Assembly (NCBI RefSeq): GCF_003113895.1
Contig: NZ_BDUD01000001.1
Span: 3,324,756-3,388,755 of the forward strand
Direction of reading: 5' to 3'
Length of the DNA: 64,000 nucleotides
Source: Nostoc commune NIES-4072
GTDB lineage: Bacteria > Cyanobacteriota > Cyanobacteriia > Cyanobacteriales > Nostocaceae
Shown one piece after another: positions 1 to 7,864 of the stretch (the stretch's first letter is position 1; each line of letters starts with the position of its first letter). Under the pieces are notes generated by a model. That model was not told the origin of the DNA. It did not search any database and worked only from the letters and a program-made list of their open reading frames with translations. The position numbers and the translations under genes were made by a program.

Positions 1-1
1 C

Positions 2-916
2 GGAAATCGCAAAAAAGAACTAATGGCTGTCATCACCCATGAACTCGAAAAAATCCATAACTCTTATGAGCGTTTGCAATATCAAACCCTAGTTCCTTGT
101 AACTGCGAGACTTGTAAAAATCTGCTCACCCCTTATTCCTACTCTCTAGAAAAACTCAACAAACGTTTGAACATTAGTCGTTACCAAATTGAATGCGAAA
201 ACAGCTATGAAATGGTAGATGTCCGTAGGTTAATTGATAATATCATGCTCCAAGACATTAGAGCAGATGGAGAACTCAAACCCCAAGTTACACAGTTACA
301 AAGCGAACTGGAGCAACAAAGAGAGGAATCATTGAAACATCGCCTAAAAGATAGCAATCAAAAGGAAGTGTTTATCTCCTACACTTGGCGAGATCAACAA
401 AGTAAGCCACTTGTAGAAAAAATAGAGCAAGCATTTCAAGCCAAAGGCATCAAAATTATTCGTGATACTAATGCAATTGGCTATAAAGAAAGATTTAAAG
501 AATTCATGCAGCGTTTGAGCCGTGGTACATGCGTAATTTTAGTAATCAGCGACCAGTATTTAAAGTCCGAAAATTGTATGTATGAACTAGTTGAAATCGC
601 TAAAGATAAAAACTTTTATAAACGAATATTTCCAATTATTTTAGCAGATGCCAAGATTTTTAAATCTGTTGAAAGAGTTAAATATATTAAGTATTGGGAA
701 AAAGAAATTGAAGAATTGGATAAAGCTATGAAAGAAGTTATGGCAGATAATTTGCAGGGAATTCGAGAAGATATTGACCAATACAGAGAGATACGTAATA
801 CGATCGCAGAACTGACTAACCTGCTAAGAGATATGAACACGCTCACGCCTGATATTCACAGCCAATCAGGCTTTGAGGAATTGCTGAATGCGATCGCACA
901 GCGTTTAGATGAGTAA
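2..916 (+). CDS. C-terminal part of a Roco (COR) protein with TIR domain, 5' end outside window
   Basis: The frame is open from the first bases of the window (G-N-R-K-K-E-L before the first Met at position 23), so this is the end of a longer gene. The first ~90 residues, with the Cys cluster PCNCETC and the conserved LIDNIM segment, look like the end of the COR region of cyanobacterial leucine-rich-repeat Roco GTPases. Residues ~112-215 (counted from Met 23) form a TIR domain: EVFISYTWRD, a loop before IKIIRDTNAIGY, then CVILVISDQYLKS and ENCMYELVEI. The Glu in the C-M-Y-E-L motif is where TIR NADases keep their catalytic acid, so NAD cleavage is possible but unproven. A short charged tail follows. 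No LRR or GTPase part is visible, so the full architecture is inferred from family knowledge. Confidence 0.75.
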   Translation, partial: GNRKKELMAVITHELEKIHNSYERLQYQTLVPCNCETCKNLLTPYSYSLEKLNKRLNISRYQIECENSYEMVDVRRLIDNIMLQDIRADGELKPQVTQLQSELEQQREESLKHRLKDSNQKEVFISYTWRDQQSKPLVEKIEQAFQAKGIKIIRDTNAIGYKERFKEFMQRLSRGTCVILVISDQYLKSENCMYELVEIAKDKNFYKRIFPIILADAKIFKSVERVKYIKYWEKEIEELDKAMKEVMADNLQGIREDIDQYREIRNTIAELTNLLRDMNTLTPDIHSQSGFEELLNAIAQRLDE

Positions 917-1349
917 AACTAGACTATTAGTGACGCTTTGATACCGTCTCTTTGTGAAGCTACGCCAAATCTCTTAATTTCTTATTTCTTCTTGGCGTAC
1001 TTGGCGCTCTTGGCGGTTCGTTTCTTGCATCATAAGCGCATTTTCATACAGAATTGGTATGAGATAGAGCAATGTCTCCGACAGGCTACGCCTACACTCT
1101 TTTAACTCAATAATTTGTGTTCTGAGATGCTAGCTTCAAGTGCAGAAGCACAATGATGAGGATAAAAGGCGCAACTTCGAGGATAAAAGGTGCAACGGCG
1201 AAGATAAAAGACGCAACTTCGAGGATAAAAGGTGCAACTGCGAGGGTTAAAGGTTAAGCGATCGCTCTTTTAACTCGACAACTCATGTTCTAAGGTGCAA
1301 GCTTCAACTTCAGACGTGGAGCGATCAAGATCGTATGATTGGTTCAATC
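917..1349. other. Gene-free spacer with dispersed repeats
   Basis: No credible gene. It holds a common cyanobacterial dispersed repeat (TTGGCGCTCTTGGCGGTTCG around 1000-1020), a GGCTACGCCTAC-type small repeat near 1085, and a 21-bp tandem array listed separately. A ~52-bp sequence (1098-1148) is repeated imperfectly at 1264-1316, so the array is bracketed by a direct repeat. Confidence 0.6.
1160..1253. repeat. Tandem array of ~4.5 copies of a 21-bp repeat
   Basis: Four consecutive 21-bp units follow the pattern (G/A)GATAAAAG(G/A)YGCAAC(T/G)(T/G)CGA, then a degraded fifth unit. There are no spacers between units, so this is a direct tandem array and not a CRISPR. The unit resembles the 21-bp unit of the longer array at 28.6 kb (shared core AAAAGG..CAAC). 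Confidence 0.8.
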
Positions 1350-1766
1350 TTACGACTTAGAAGACAGTTCAAACGCCATCTGCGAACGATAAAAACAGAC
1401 ATCAAATTCCAAGAAAAAATTCATGCGTCCTAAAAGTAACGGCACATTATCCGTGAGACTCCAAGCAAACACCAATCGAACTGGTGCAAAGCTGGCTATT
1501 TGAGCAGATAGAATTAATCCTTTTGCTTCAACTGGTGCTAGGTTTCCAGCCAGTTGCACTGAAGTTGTTAGTTCTTCCCAAACTACCCCTAACTGAATAC
1601 TTACACTGTAAGGTAAAACATTAATACTAGCTCCAGTATCCAATAAACCTGAAACGTTGACGACAGAATTTTTGTAGCTTAACGTCAAAGGTAATATTGG
1701 TACTGCATCGATATCCCCGAACACATCACGACTTTCAACAAAGGGAAATCTTTGTGAATTAAGCAT
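1350..1766 (-). CDS. Retropepsin-like (clan AA) aspartic protease
   Basis: A 138-residue protein with the hallmark L-L-D-T-G-A-S motif at about residues 41-47, followed by hydrophobic strands and ILSAQIA/LLLGRMNF segments typical of single-domain retropepsin-like proteases in cyanobacteria. Such proteins have one catalytic Asp per chain and would act as dimers. No signal peptide is visible, so it is probably cytoplasmic. Its start overlaps the end of the upstream 71-aa gene by 8 bp, which points to translational coupling. The substrate is unknown. Confidence 0.7.
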   Translation of the reverse strand: MLNSQRFPFVESRDVFGDIDAVPILPLTLSYKNSVVNVSGLLDTGASINVLPYSVSIQLGVVWEELTTSVQLAGNLAPVEAKGLILSAQIASFAPVRLVFAWSLTDNVPLLLGRMNFFLEFDVCFYRSQMAFELSSKS

Positions 1767-1974
1767 CGTTTACTTGTCTGTCTTCTTCTAACAGTGCGGC
1801 TAGTTTATTAGCAGCTTCATGAGAATTATAGGGAGACCACACATGATAAGTAACTCCTGGCTGTAACGACAATGCTTCTTCAGTCGCCAGTTCTTGAACT
1901 AAAAACTGCATGACCTTGAGTTTATCTGCACGAGATAGGTTGTGCAAGGTTGGGAATAAATCTGCTGCGCTCAT
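1759..1974 (-). CDS. Small protein coupled to the retropepsin-like protease
   Basis: A 71-residue acidic helical protein (LSRADKLKVMQFLVQELA, then a segment with YHVWSPYNSHEAANKLAALLEE). It overlaps the protease gene by 8 bp. Small partners of this type often precede clan AA proteases in cyanobacteria; the first half resembles antitoxin-like small proteins that pair with nucleases or proteases. I do not recognise a named family, and no function is assigned. Confidence 0.65.
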   Translation of the reverse strand: MSAADLFPTLHNLSRADKLKVMQFLVQELATEEALSLQPGVTYHVWSPYNSHEAANKLAALLEEDRQVNDA

Positions 1975-2021
1975 ATCAAGTTGAAGATAACGCCTAAATA
2001 CTTTTTATATTTTCACAACTA

Positions 2022-2231
2022 TCATAAGGTGGTTACAAAAAATATGTCAGCGTGGCGTAATGACCGACCATACTCTAAAGCTTCCAAAAATGCTGGTTCA
2101 TCAGAGATTGAGCCAATAACCTTTTCTAGCCAATTACTATAGGTAGGCGCATCAATAACTCGATGTTTGATATCTGCAACTGTTTGTTCAAGAGTCGCTA
2201 AACGTTGTTCAAGATTTGCTTCATCTAACAT
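2022..2231 (-). CDS. Small hypothetical protein
   Basis: A frame of 91 codons is open, but the most natural start is the internal ATG at 2231, giving a 69-residue protein beginning M-L-D-E-A-N-L-E-Q. It has a short coiled-coil-like stretch (LEQRLATLEQTVADIKHRV) followed by WLEKVIGSISDEPAFLEALEYGRSLR, a pattern seen in small cyanobacterial proteins often found next to toxin-antitoxin genes. It lies just downstream of the start region of the protease pair and upstream of nothing obvious. Function unknown. Confidence 0.5.
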   Translation of the reverse strand: MLDEANLEQRLATLEQTVADIKHRVIDAPTYSNWLEKVIGSISDEPAFLEALEYGRSLRHADIFFVTTL

Positions 2232-2305
2232 AATTTTCTTTGAGATTCTAGTTTCAATCTTAATGCTTATCCGCGCCTGGACAACGCGGATGAGCATCTA
2301 GTCCA

Positions 2306-4024
2306 TCACAACAAACTAAGGTTAGGTGTAGCTGTAATTTTAGTCTGATAAGCCTTTTTGACACCAACCCAGTTACTAGCAATTGGCATTCGCCAACCGG
2401 TTCCAAAAGCGCGATCGGTAATTTTTAAACCGGGGGGTGCTTGTCGCCGTTTAAATTCAGCCCGCGCTACCATTTGGATTACTCTGTCTACCATTACCGG
2501 ATCGTGACCGGCTGCAACGATTTGCGCTGCTGATTGGTGATTATGAATCAGGCGTTGCAAAATATCGTCCAAAATTTCGTAAGGCGGTAGAGAGTCTTGA
2601 TCAACTTGGCCTGGTTTGAGTTCGGCGCTGGGTGGTTTAGTCAAAACATTCTGCGGGATGATTTCATGATTGCGATTTAACCATTGACAAAGTGAATACA
2701 CACGGGTTTTAGGAACATCTGCAATCACTGCTAATCCACCATTCATATCGCCGTAGAGAGTACAGTAACCAACAGCCATTTCTGATTTGTTACCGGTAGA
2801 TAAGAGAAGATAGCCAAATTTATTAGCGATCGCCATTAATAAATTACCGCGAATCCTAGATTGGATATTCTCTTCTGCCAGCCCAAACTCAGTACCCGCA
2901 AACAAATCATCTAAAGTTTGATCGAAGCCTTGCATTAACTCCCCAATTGGTAAAAGATGAGTCTTAATCCCCAAATTTTCGGCTAATGCTACAGCATCAC
3001 TGATAGAATGCTCCGAACTGTAAGGGGAAGGCATGAGAACACCAAGGACATTTTCTTTACCAAGTGCCGCAGTTGCGATCGCAGCTACAATTGCAGAGTC
3101 AATCCCGCCACTTAAACCTAATACTACTTTAGAAAAGCGACACTTACGAGCATAATCTCGCACTCCTAAAACCAACGCTTGCCAAATTTCTTCATCTTCC
3201 GATTCATACATCGGTTTTATAGAACCCAACTGCAAATCACGTTGCGCTTCATCAAATTCAACTACTACTAAATCAGTATCAAACCCACGGGCGCGGCACA
3301 TAACTTCACCTTGACGATTCAAGGCAAAACTTTGCCCATCAAAAATTAGGTCATCATTTCCGCCAACCTGATTAGCATAAATCATTGGTTGTTGAAAACG
3401 TATTGCACTATGCCTAAGCATTGTTTCACGAAACTGCTGCTTGCCGACAGTGTAGGGGGAAGCAGACAAATTTACAATTAAATCTACACCCAAAATTGCT
3501 AAGTCAGCAATCGGATTGACTGCGTAACTGCGTTTGCCCCAAAATTCCTCATCGTTCCATAAATCTTCGCAAATAGTTACGCCAATATGGATATTATCTA
3601 AAGTGAAATAATTGGCTTGTAAACCTGGTTCAAAATAGCGACGTTCGTCAAATACATCGTAAGTAGGCAAAAGTCGTTTGTGAAAAACTTGCTTGACCGT
3701 GCCATTCTCTAACAAAGCCATGCTGTTAAATAAAGTTTTAGCGCCAGTAATAGACGCTTCGAGATTCTGTTCAACAGTTCCTACCAACACAGCTAAATTT
3801 GGTGGTAAATCCTGAGCCAAGTTTTGTAAAGTGATGCCCATCGCTTCCACAAAACTAGGATTTAGTAATAAATCTCTTGGTGGATAGCCACACAAAGAAA
3901 GTTCTGGTGTTAACAATAAACGCGCACCGCTAGATGCTGCTCGTTGTGCCGCCTCTAGAATTTTTTGGGCATTTAAAAGCAAATCACCGATAGTAGGATT
4001 AATTTGAGCGATCGCAATTTTCAT
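2306..4024 (-). CDS. nadE: Glutamine-dependent NAD+ synthetase
   Basis: This 572-residue two-domain enzyme makes NAD+ from nicotinate adenine dinucleotide, ATP and glutamine, the last step of NAD synthesis. The N-terminal carbon-nitrogen hydrolase domain (about 1-265) shows the catalytic triad context: Glu in TPELSLCGYPPRDLL (near 41), Lys in KRLLPTYDVFDERRYF and Cys in VTICEDLWND. The C-terminal synthetase domain carries the PP-loop LSGGIDSAIV (near 305) and the LLSTGNKSEMAVGY segment. The length is normal for the fused enzyme. It is the last gene of a minus-strand pncB-nadD-nrtR-like-nadE cluster; a ~160-bp spacer with heptamer repeats separates it from the nrtR-like gene, so co-transcription is plausible but not certain. 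Confidence 0.95.
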   Translation of the reverse strand: MKIAIAQINPTIGDLLLNAQKILEAAQRAASSGARLLLTPELSLCGYPPRDLLLNPSFVEAMGITLQNLAQDLPPNLAVLVGTVEQNLEASITGAKTLFNSMALLENGTVKQVFHKRLLPTYDVFDERRYFEPGLQANYFTLDNIHIGVTICEDLWNDEEFWGKRSYAVNPIADLAILGVDLIVNLSASPYTVGKQQFRETMLRHSAIRFQQPMIYANQVGGNDDLIFDGQSFALNRQGEVMCRARGFDTDLVVVEFDEAQRDLQLGSIKPMYESEDEEIWQALVLGVRDYARKCRFSKVVLGLSGGIDSAIVAAIATAALGKENVLGVLMPSPYSSEHSISDAVALAENLGIKTHLLPIGELMQGFDQTLDDLFAGTEFGLAEENIQSRIRGNLLMAIANKFGYLLLSTGNKSEMAVGYCTLYGDMNGGLAVIADVPKTRVYSLCQWLNRNHEIIPQNVLTKPPSAELKPGQVDQDSLPPYEILDDILQRLIHNHQSAAQIVAAGHDPVMVDRVIQMVARAEFKRRQAPPGLKITDRAFGTGWRMPIASNWVGVKKAYQTKITATPNLSLL

Positions 4025-4044
4025 TGTATTTAGTCATTGTATTT

Positions 4045-4095
4045 AGTCATTAGTCATTGGGCATTGGGCATTGGGCATTGGGCATTGGGCATGGG
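4045..4095. repeat. Short tandem heptamer repeat (GGGCATT)
   Basis: The heptamer TTGGGCA/GGGCATT is repeated about five times, followed by a pyrimidine-rich CCCCTGCCTCC tract up to ~4170. This is the short tandemly repeated type well known from heterocystous cyanobacteria. The same heptamer recurs at 11550-11580 and, on the other strand, at 36560-36600. Apparent open frames here are repeat artefacts. Confidence 0.85.
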
Positions 4096-4186
4096 TTATT
4101 AATTCTTCTCCCCCTGCCTCCCCTGCCTCCCCTGCTCCCTCTGCTCTCTCATCCCCCTCATCCCCTTCATCCCACCTAGCAGTTCA

Positions 4187-4933
4187 TCAAATAAACACCA
4201 AAGGTTTATCTTTTAAGGGAGCAAAAGCTTCAGCGTCAAACTTATACAAACTAGCTGGACGACCAGCACCCCGTGATACCTTAATTCCGGTATCGCATAA
4301 AAAACCTAACTTGAGTAGACGCGCTCTAAAATTAGAATAATCGGAAAAGTTATCACCTAAAACTGTGGCGTATAACTGATATAAATCATTTAAGGTGAAC
4401 ATTTCTGGCAAGACTTCAAAAGCCACCGGGCTATACTCTAATTTATTTCGCAATCGCCTATGTCCATAAGCCAAAATTTCATTATGGTCAAAAGCTAATT
4501 GCGGCACTTGTTTTACCGGATACCAAGCTATACCAGTCATGCGATCGGCAATTAATTCGGCTTCTTCAAATCGCACTAGGGCAAAGTAACTAACTGATAG
4601 ATAACGCACACCATAACTATCAGTTGCTTCCCGTGGATCGCGATTTGGCCCGCCAAATGTATACAGTTGTTCTAAATAGAGATTGTTGACCTTAATTTTC
4701 TCTGCCATAATGCGATAGGCAGCATCTTCTAAAGACTCTCCTGGACGTACTAAAGTACCGGGAAGACTCCAATGATTTAGAAATGGTTCTTGCTGTCGCA
4801 TTACTAGTAGAACTAACAGCCGATTTTGTACAGTATCTACAGAAAAAATTACATTATCAACACCAACCTTGAAATCGGCCAAAGGTTGTTGGTTTAACGG
4901 AGTTGGTATCTTTTTTTGTGAACGTCCTGGCAT
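4187..4933 (-). CDS. nrtR: NrtR-type Nudix-related transcriptional regulator of NAD metabolism
   Basis: This 248-residue protein has an N-terminal Nudix-like domain (about 20-165) and a C-terminal winged-helix domain (about 175-248) ending RGAGRPASLYKFD, the layout of NrtR regulators that sense ADP-ribose-type ligands and control NAD genes. The Nudix box region (LVRPGESLEDAAYRIMAEKI) lacks the full R-E-x-x-E-E core, which suggests ligand binding rather than robust hydrolysis. The start overlaps the end of nadD by 40 bp, so the two are co-transcribed and probably coupled. The likely target is the palindrome upstream of pncB. It could alternatively keep weak pyrophosphatase activity. Confidence 0.85.
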   Translation of the reverse strand: MPGRSQKKIPTPLNQQPLADFKVGVDNVIFSVDTVQNRLLVLLVMRQQEPFLNHWSLPGTLVRPGESLEDAAYRIMAEKIKVNNLYLEQLYTFGGPNRDPREATDSYGVRYLSVSYFALVRFEEAELIADRMTGIAWYPVKQVPQLAFDHNEILAYGHRRLRNKLEYSPVAFEVLPEMFTLNDLYQLYATVLGDNFSDYSNFRARLLKLGFLCDTGIKVSRGAGRPASLYKFDAEAFAPLKDKPLVFI

Positions 4934-5493
4934 TCGTACAAATGCTCTCGATTAATATAGGCAACTACAGGGGCTGTGAGGGCTTGAGAATCTCCATGTT
5001 CGCGGTATGCTGTCGAGGAAACATCTAGACCGGTCAGACTAGCGATCGCAATCTTACCTCCCAGCTTTTGCACTACCTCTGAACTAGATTCATCTATTGC
5101 ATATCCCGGTCGCGGTACGATCAGTAGTTGCACTTGCTGTAACAAATCTTCAATGCGATACCAACGTGGTAGCTGACTCAGTAAATCTGAACCAATAATC
5201 AACGTCAATTGGGCGTCTTCACCCCAAGTAAGCTTGGCTTTTTCTACTGTTTCCAGTGTTCTGAAGCTACTCAATTCTTGCTCCAAAGCAATATTGTGCC
5301 GTGGTGCGTCTATATTCGCAATCAACAGTTGCAGCATTGCCGCCCGATGTTCTAAGGGTGTTTGATGAGACTTAAATGGATTATCTGCTGCCCAAACCGC
5401 TACCCAATCATAACGCTCAGACAACCAACTCAGAATTTCTTGATGTCCAGCAGTTGGTGGATCGGCACTAGTACCAAACAAAGCAACTCTCAT
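4894..5493 (-). CDS. nadD: Nicotinate-nucleotide adenylyltransferase
   Basis: A 199-residue nucleotidyltransferase that joins nicotinate mononucleotide and ATP to give nicotinate adenine dinucleotide. It shows the GTSADPPTAGHQEIL motif at residues ~7-21 (the G-x-F-D-P-x-H-x-G-H type) and the C-terminal SSTAYR motif (ISSTxIR type). It sits 3 bp downstream of pncB and overlaps the nrtR-like gene by 40 bp, so the three form one transcription unit. The C-terminal ~12 residues lie in the overlap. Confidence 0.9.
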   Translation of the reverse strand: MRVALFGTSADPPTAGHQEILSWLSERYDWVAVWAADNPFKSHQTPLEHRAAMLQLLIANIDAPRHNIALEQELSSFRTLETVEKAKLTWGEDAQLTLIIGSDLLSQLPRWYRIEDLLQQVQLLIVPRPGYAIDESSSEVVQKLGGKIAIASLTGLDVSSTAYREHGDSQALTAPVVAYINREHLYECQDVHKKRYQLR

Positions 5494-5496
5494 AAT

Positions 5497-6912
5497 TTAC
5501 CTCTGTGTTCTCTGTGCCTCTGCGGTTCGTTTCTTAGTTTCCTCCGTCAACACCCGTAACCCCTCGGAAATCTCCACTTCTACAGCCACAGGATGATCCA
5601 AACGCCGTGTCTGTTGTGGCAAACTAGCAACTGAAGCGGCGGTACGCTGACGAATTGTTGCCAACGACTCCAACGGCTGCACCCGTTCACCGTGTTGCAC
5701 TACCAAATGCAACAAAGGTTGTTCATTCAGAGAACTTTCACCTAAAAGTCCCAACCTGTCTGCTTTTACCTTACCTCCCATATACGAGCGAAAAATCTGC
5801 TTGCGCCCTGGATAAGTAACTTTACCACTAGACTGCTTCATCACTGGGATACCATCAATGTCTACAAGTTTATAAACTCCATTTACAGGCGAACCTGTAA
5901 CTAGTCGCGTTCCCAGTCCGTAACCATCAATTTGGGCGCCAGCAGCTTTTAATCTGGCAATTTCCCACTCATCCAAGTCGCCACTGGCAAAAATTGGCAC
6001 ACCGGGAAGGAGCGATCGCACCTGTTTTGATAAGGTAACTAAATCTCCTGAGTCTAATCTCACTCCTGTTAATTGCATTTCCCCGGAATTTACTTTTTCG
6101 GCCAAGCGCCCAGCAGCAGCAATGGTATCGTAAGTATCAATCAGCAATGGCGCACCCGGAAAATATCGATGAAATGCACTAAAAGCTTGTTCTTCAGTGC
6201 CTTCTATTGCTGACAACGCCATCACCAGGGCGTGTGCCATAGTACCACTTGGCTTTTGTCCTAGTTGTAGCGCTGCTAACACATTAGAAGTGGCATCTAA
6301 ACCACCCGCCAACGCCGCCCGCGCCGCCCACAAAGACCCTTGGGGACTAAATGCTCGTCTTGTGCCAAATTCTAAAAGTGTTGCTGATTCCCCTGCTATA
6401 TCCCTTAACCTTGCTGCTTTTGTAGCAATCAAAGTCTGGTAATTAATCGTATTCAGCAGGTAAGTTTCTACTAGTTGTGCTTGCCAAAGTGGTGCTTCTA
6501 CCCGCAATAGTGGCTGATTGGCAAAGACGGCTGTTCCTTCTGGTACTGCCCAAACATCACCCGTAAACTTTCCGTCAGCTAAAAGTGACCAAAAGCGATC
6601 GCCTGCTTGAGCAAAAATTCCCGTTGCCTGTAATGCGGCAATTTGCGCCAAACTAAACCGGAATTTGGCTAAATATTCCAATGCCTGCGTTAGCCCCATT
6701 GCAATTAAATAACCAAAACCCTCTGGCAATCGCCTAACAGTCAACTCAAAGCTTGCCCGTCGTTGTTCTATACCAACGCCTGTGTAACAAGCTGCCATCG
6801 TCAACTGGTAAAGGTCGGTCAGCAAGCTGTAATCATCCGCAGATAGGTTTAGTTCCTGGTTCTGCTGGCTTTGCTCTTTATATACATATTCCAAATCTGG
6901 CAAAGTTGTCAT
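5497..6912 (-). CDS. pncB: Nicotinate phosphoribosyltransferase
   Basis: This 471-residue enzyme converts nicotinate and PRPP to nicotinate mononucleotide, the entry step of NAD salvage. Recognisable segments are DYSLLTDLYQLTMAACY at the N-terminus, LLEFGTRRAFSPQGSLWAARA, the loop with IDTYDT and VRLDSGDL, and the GYGLGTRLV phosphate-binding region. It is the first gene of the cluster pncB-nadD-nrtR-like(-nadE). A perfect inverted repeat lies 32 bp upstream of its ATG, which suggests NrtR repression. The C-terminal ~20 residues are encoded by a dispersed repeat (TTTCTTAGTTTCCTC...CTCTGTG), an apparent repeat extension of the gene end. Confidence 0.92.
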   Translation of the reverse strand: MTTLPDLEYVYKEQSQQNQELNLSADDYSLLTDLYQLTMAACYTGVGIEQRRASFELTVRRLPEGFGYLIAMGLTQALEYLAKFRFSLAQIAALQATGIFAQAGDRFWSLLADGKFTGDVWAVPEGTAVFANQPLLRVEAPLWQAQLVETYLLNTINYQTLIATKAARLRDIAGESATLLEFGTRRAFSPQGSLWAARAALAGGLDATSNVLAALQLGQKPSGTMAHALVMALSAIEGTEEQAFSAFHRYFPGAPLLIDTYDTIAAAGRLAEKVNSGEMQLTGVRLDSGDLVTLSKQVRSLLPGVPIFASGDLDEWEIARLKAAGAQIDGYGLGTRLVTGSPVNGVYKLVDIDGIPVMKQSSGKVTYPGRKQIFRSYMGGKVKADRLGLLGESSLNEQPLLHLVVQHGERVQPLESLATIRQRTAASVASLPQQTRRLDHPVAVEVEISEGLRVLTEETKKRTAEAQRTQR

Positions 6913-6943
6913 GCAAGAGCTTCCTTACAAGATGCTTCTTTTA

Positions 6944-6964
6944 TTATGGTAATATTTACCATAA
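6944..6964. promoter_or_regulatory. Candidate NrtR operator: perfect inverted repeat upstream of pncB
   Basis: TTATGGTAA, a 3-bp spacer TAT, then TTACCATAA: a perfect 9-bp inverted repeat lying 32-52 bp upstream of the pncB start codon, where it would overlap the promoter of the operon that encodes an NrtR-like regulator. The two-fold symmetry and position are directly visible; assignment to NrtR is inference from operon context. Confidence 0.65.
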
Positions 6965-7303
6965 ATAATGTCAACTATCAGCAAGTATATTTTCTGAGAT
7001 TGCCGTATAACAGTAGATTCATCGGCAAGTTAATACTAACTTCATAAAATACTTAATGTTTTTTAATAGTAATAGTTAGCAATAATGTTAATGGGATAAG
7101 GCGGCTAATAATGGAGAAACAACTATGTTACAATTAGAATCAAAGGGAAAAGTTTGTTTTTATGACAAGCTAAAGTATTGCGAAGTTATCTGAATAAACA
7201 TTGCATATATTCTCAATATATTGAGAATAAGAGCCAGCTTTGAATATCAGTATTAGAGTATAGGTAGCACAATTAAAGAGACTCGAAAAAGGAGTCCAAT
7301 ACT

Positions 7304-7456
7304 ATGGCTATTTCCCAAATCATTGCGAACATAACGCAGTATATTTCTGAAGCTGCAATGCGGATTTTTGGCCCTACGGATGATGCTTATCCTGTGATTG
7401 GCGTACAACCTTTTACAGGTGAGCCTTACGATGAACATACAGATGATAATTGGTAA
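7304..7456 (+). CDS. Conserved-looking 50-residue small protein
   Basis: ATG at 7304 is preceded by AAAGGAGTCC at a proper Shine-Dalgarno distance. The 50-residue product starts MAISQIIANITQYISEAAMRIF, an amphipathic helix, followed by GPTDDAYPVIGVQPFTGEPYD and an acidic end. The pattern (helix, G-P-T/N-D-D-x-Y-P, G-V-Q-P-F-x-G-x-P-Y) is reminiscent of small cyanobacterial proteins of unknown function. It stands alone in its transcription unit between pncB (divergent) and pdxA (convergent). Function unknown; possibly membrane-peripheral through the helix. Confidence 0.7.
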   Translation: MAISQIIANITQYISEAAMRIFGPTDDAYPVIGVQPFTGEPYDEHTDDNW

Positions 7457-7864
7457 GTGCTGATATAGCACTGATAAATAATACAGAAGTCAGCCCCTTT
7501 GGGGAAGTCAAAAGTCAAAAGTCAAAAATTTAATTTTTTGCCTACGGCATTAGGCGCACATATTGATCAGGAAATTGCGTATCCTTTGCTGATTCCTTTT
7601 TCGGCAGACTGAATCCTTATACGGTTTCTTTGTGAAGCTGCAATAATTTACTTTCCTGTAGTCCTCCCCTTACCAGGAATGTGAATTAAATAACATCCAA
7701 ATATGGTTTTTAACCTTGCTCCGCCTTTGACAAAAGTTAAAGGCGGAGCAAGGTTTTGTACTTTATTAAATCCCCTTTCCCAAGCTCCGGTATACACACA
7801 AGTTATCCGATTACTCAAAATTCAAGTAAGCATTACTCCTAGTAAATATTGCAACAAAGAACTT
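7457..7864. other. Gene-free spacer between convergent genes
   Basis: Contains short direct repeats of AAAAGTCA near 7510 and the strong hairpin at 7712-7755. No other feature seen. Confidence 0.5.
7712..7755. terminator. Perfect 17-bp hairpin between convergent genes
   Basis: AACCTTGCTCCGCCTTT (7712-7728) pairs perfectly with AAAGGCGGAGCAAGGTT (7739-7755) around a 10-nt loop, and TTTT borders the stem. It lies between the small plus-strand gene and the minus-strand pdxA, consistent with a bidirectional terminator; the length and perfection also fit a small palindromic repeat element. Confidence 0.6.

Noticed and set aside
1160..1253. CRISPR array
   Set aside because: Units are directly adjacent with a 21-bp period and no spacers; no cas genes nearby. 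The same applies to 28608-28817.
4071..4340. Protein-coding frame over heptamer repeats
   Set aside because: Made of GGGCATT and CCCCTGCC repeats and the antisense of the NrtR-like gene. The similar frame at 11564-11755 is rejected for the same reason.
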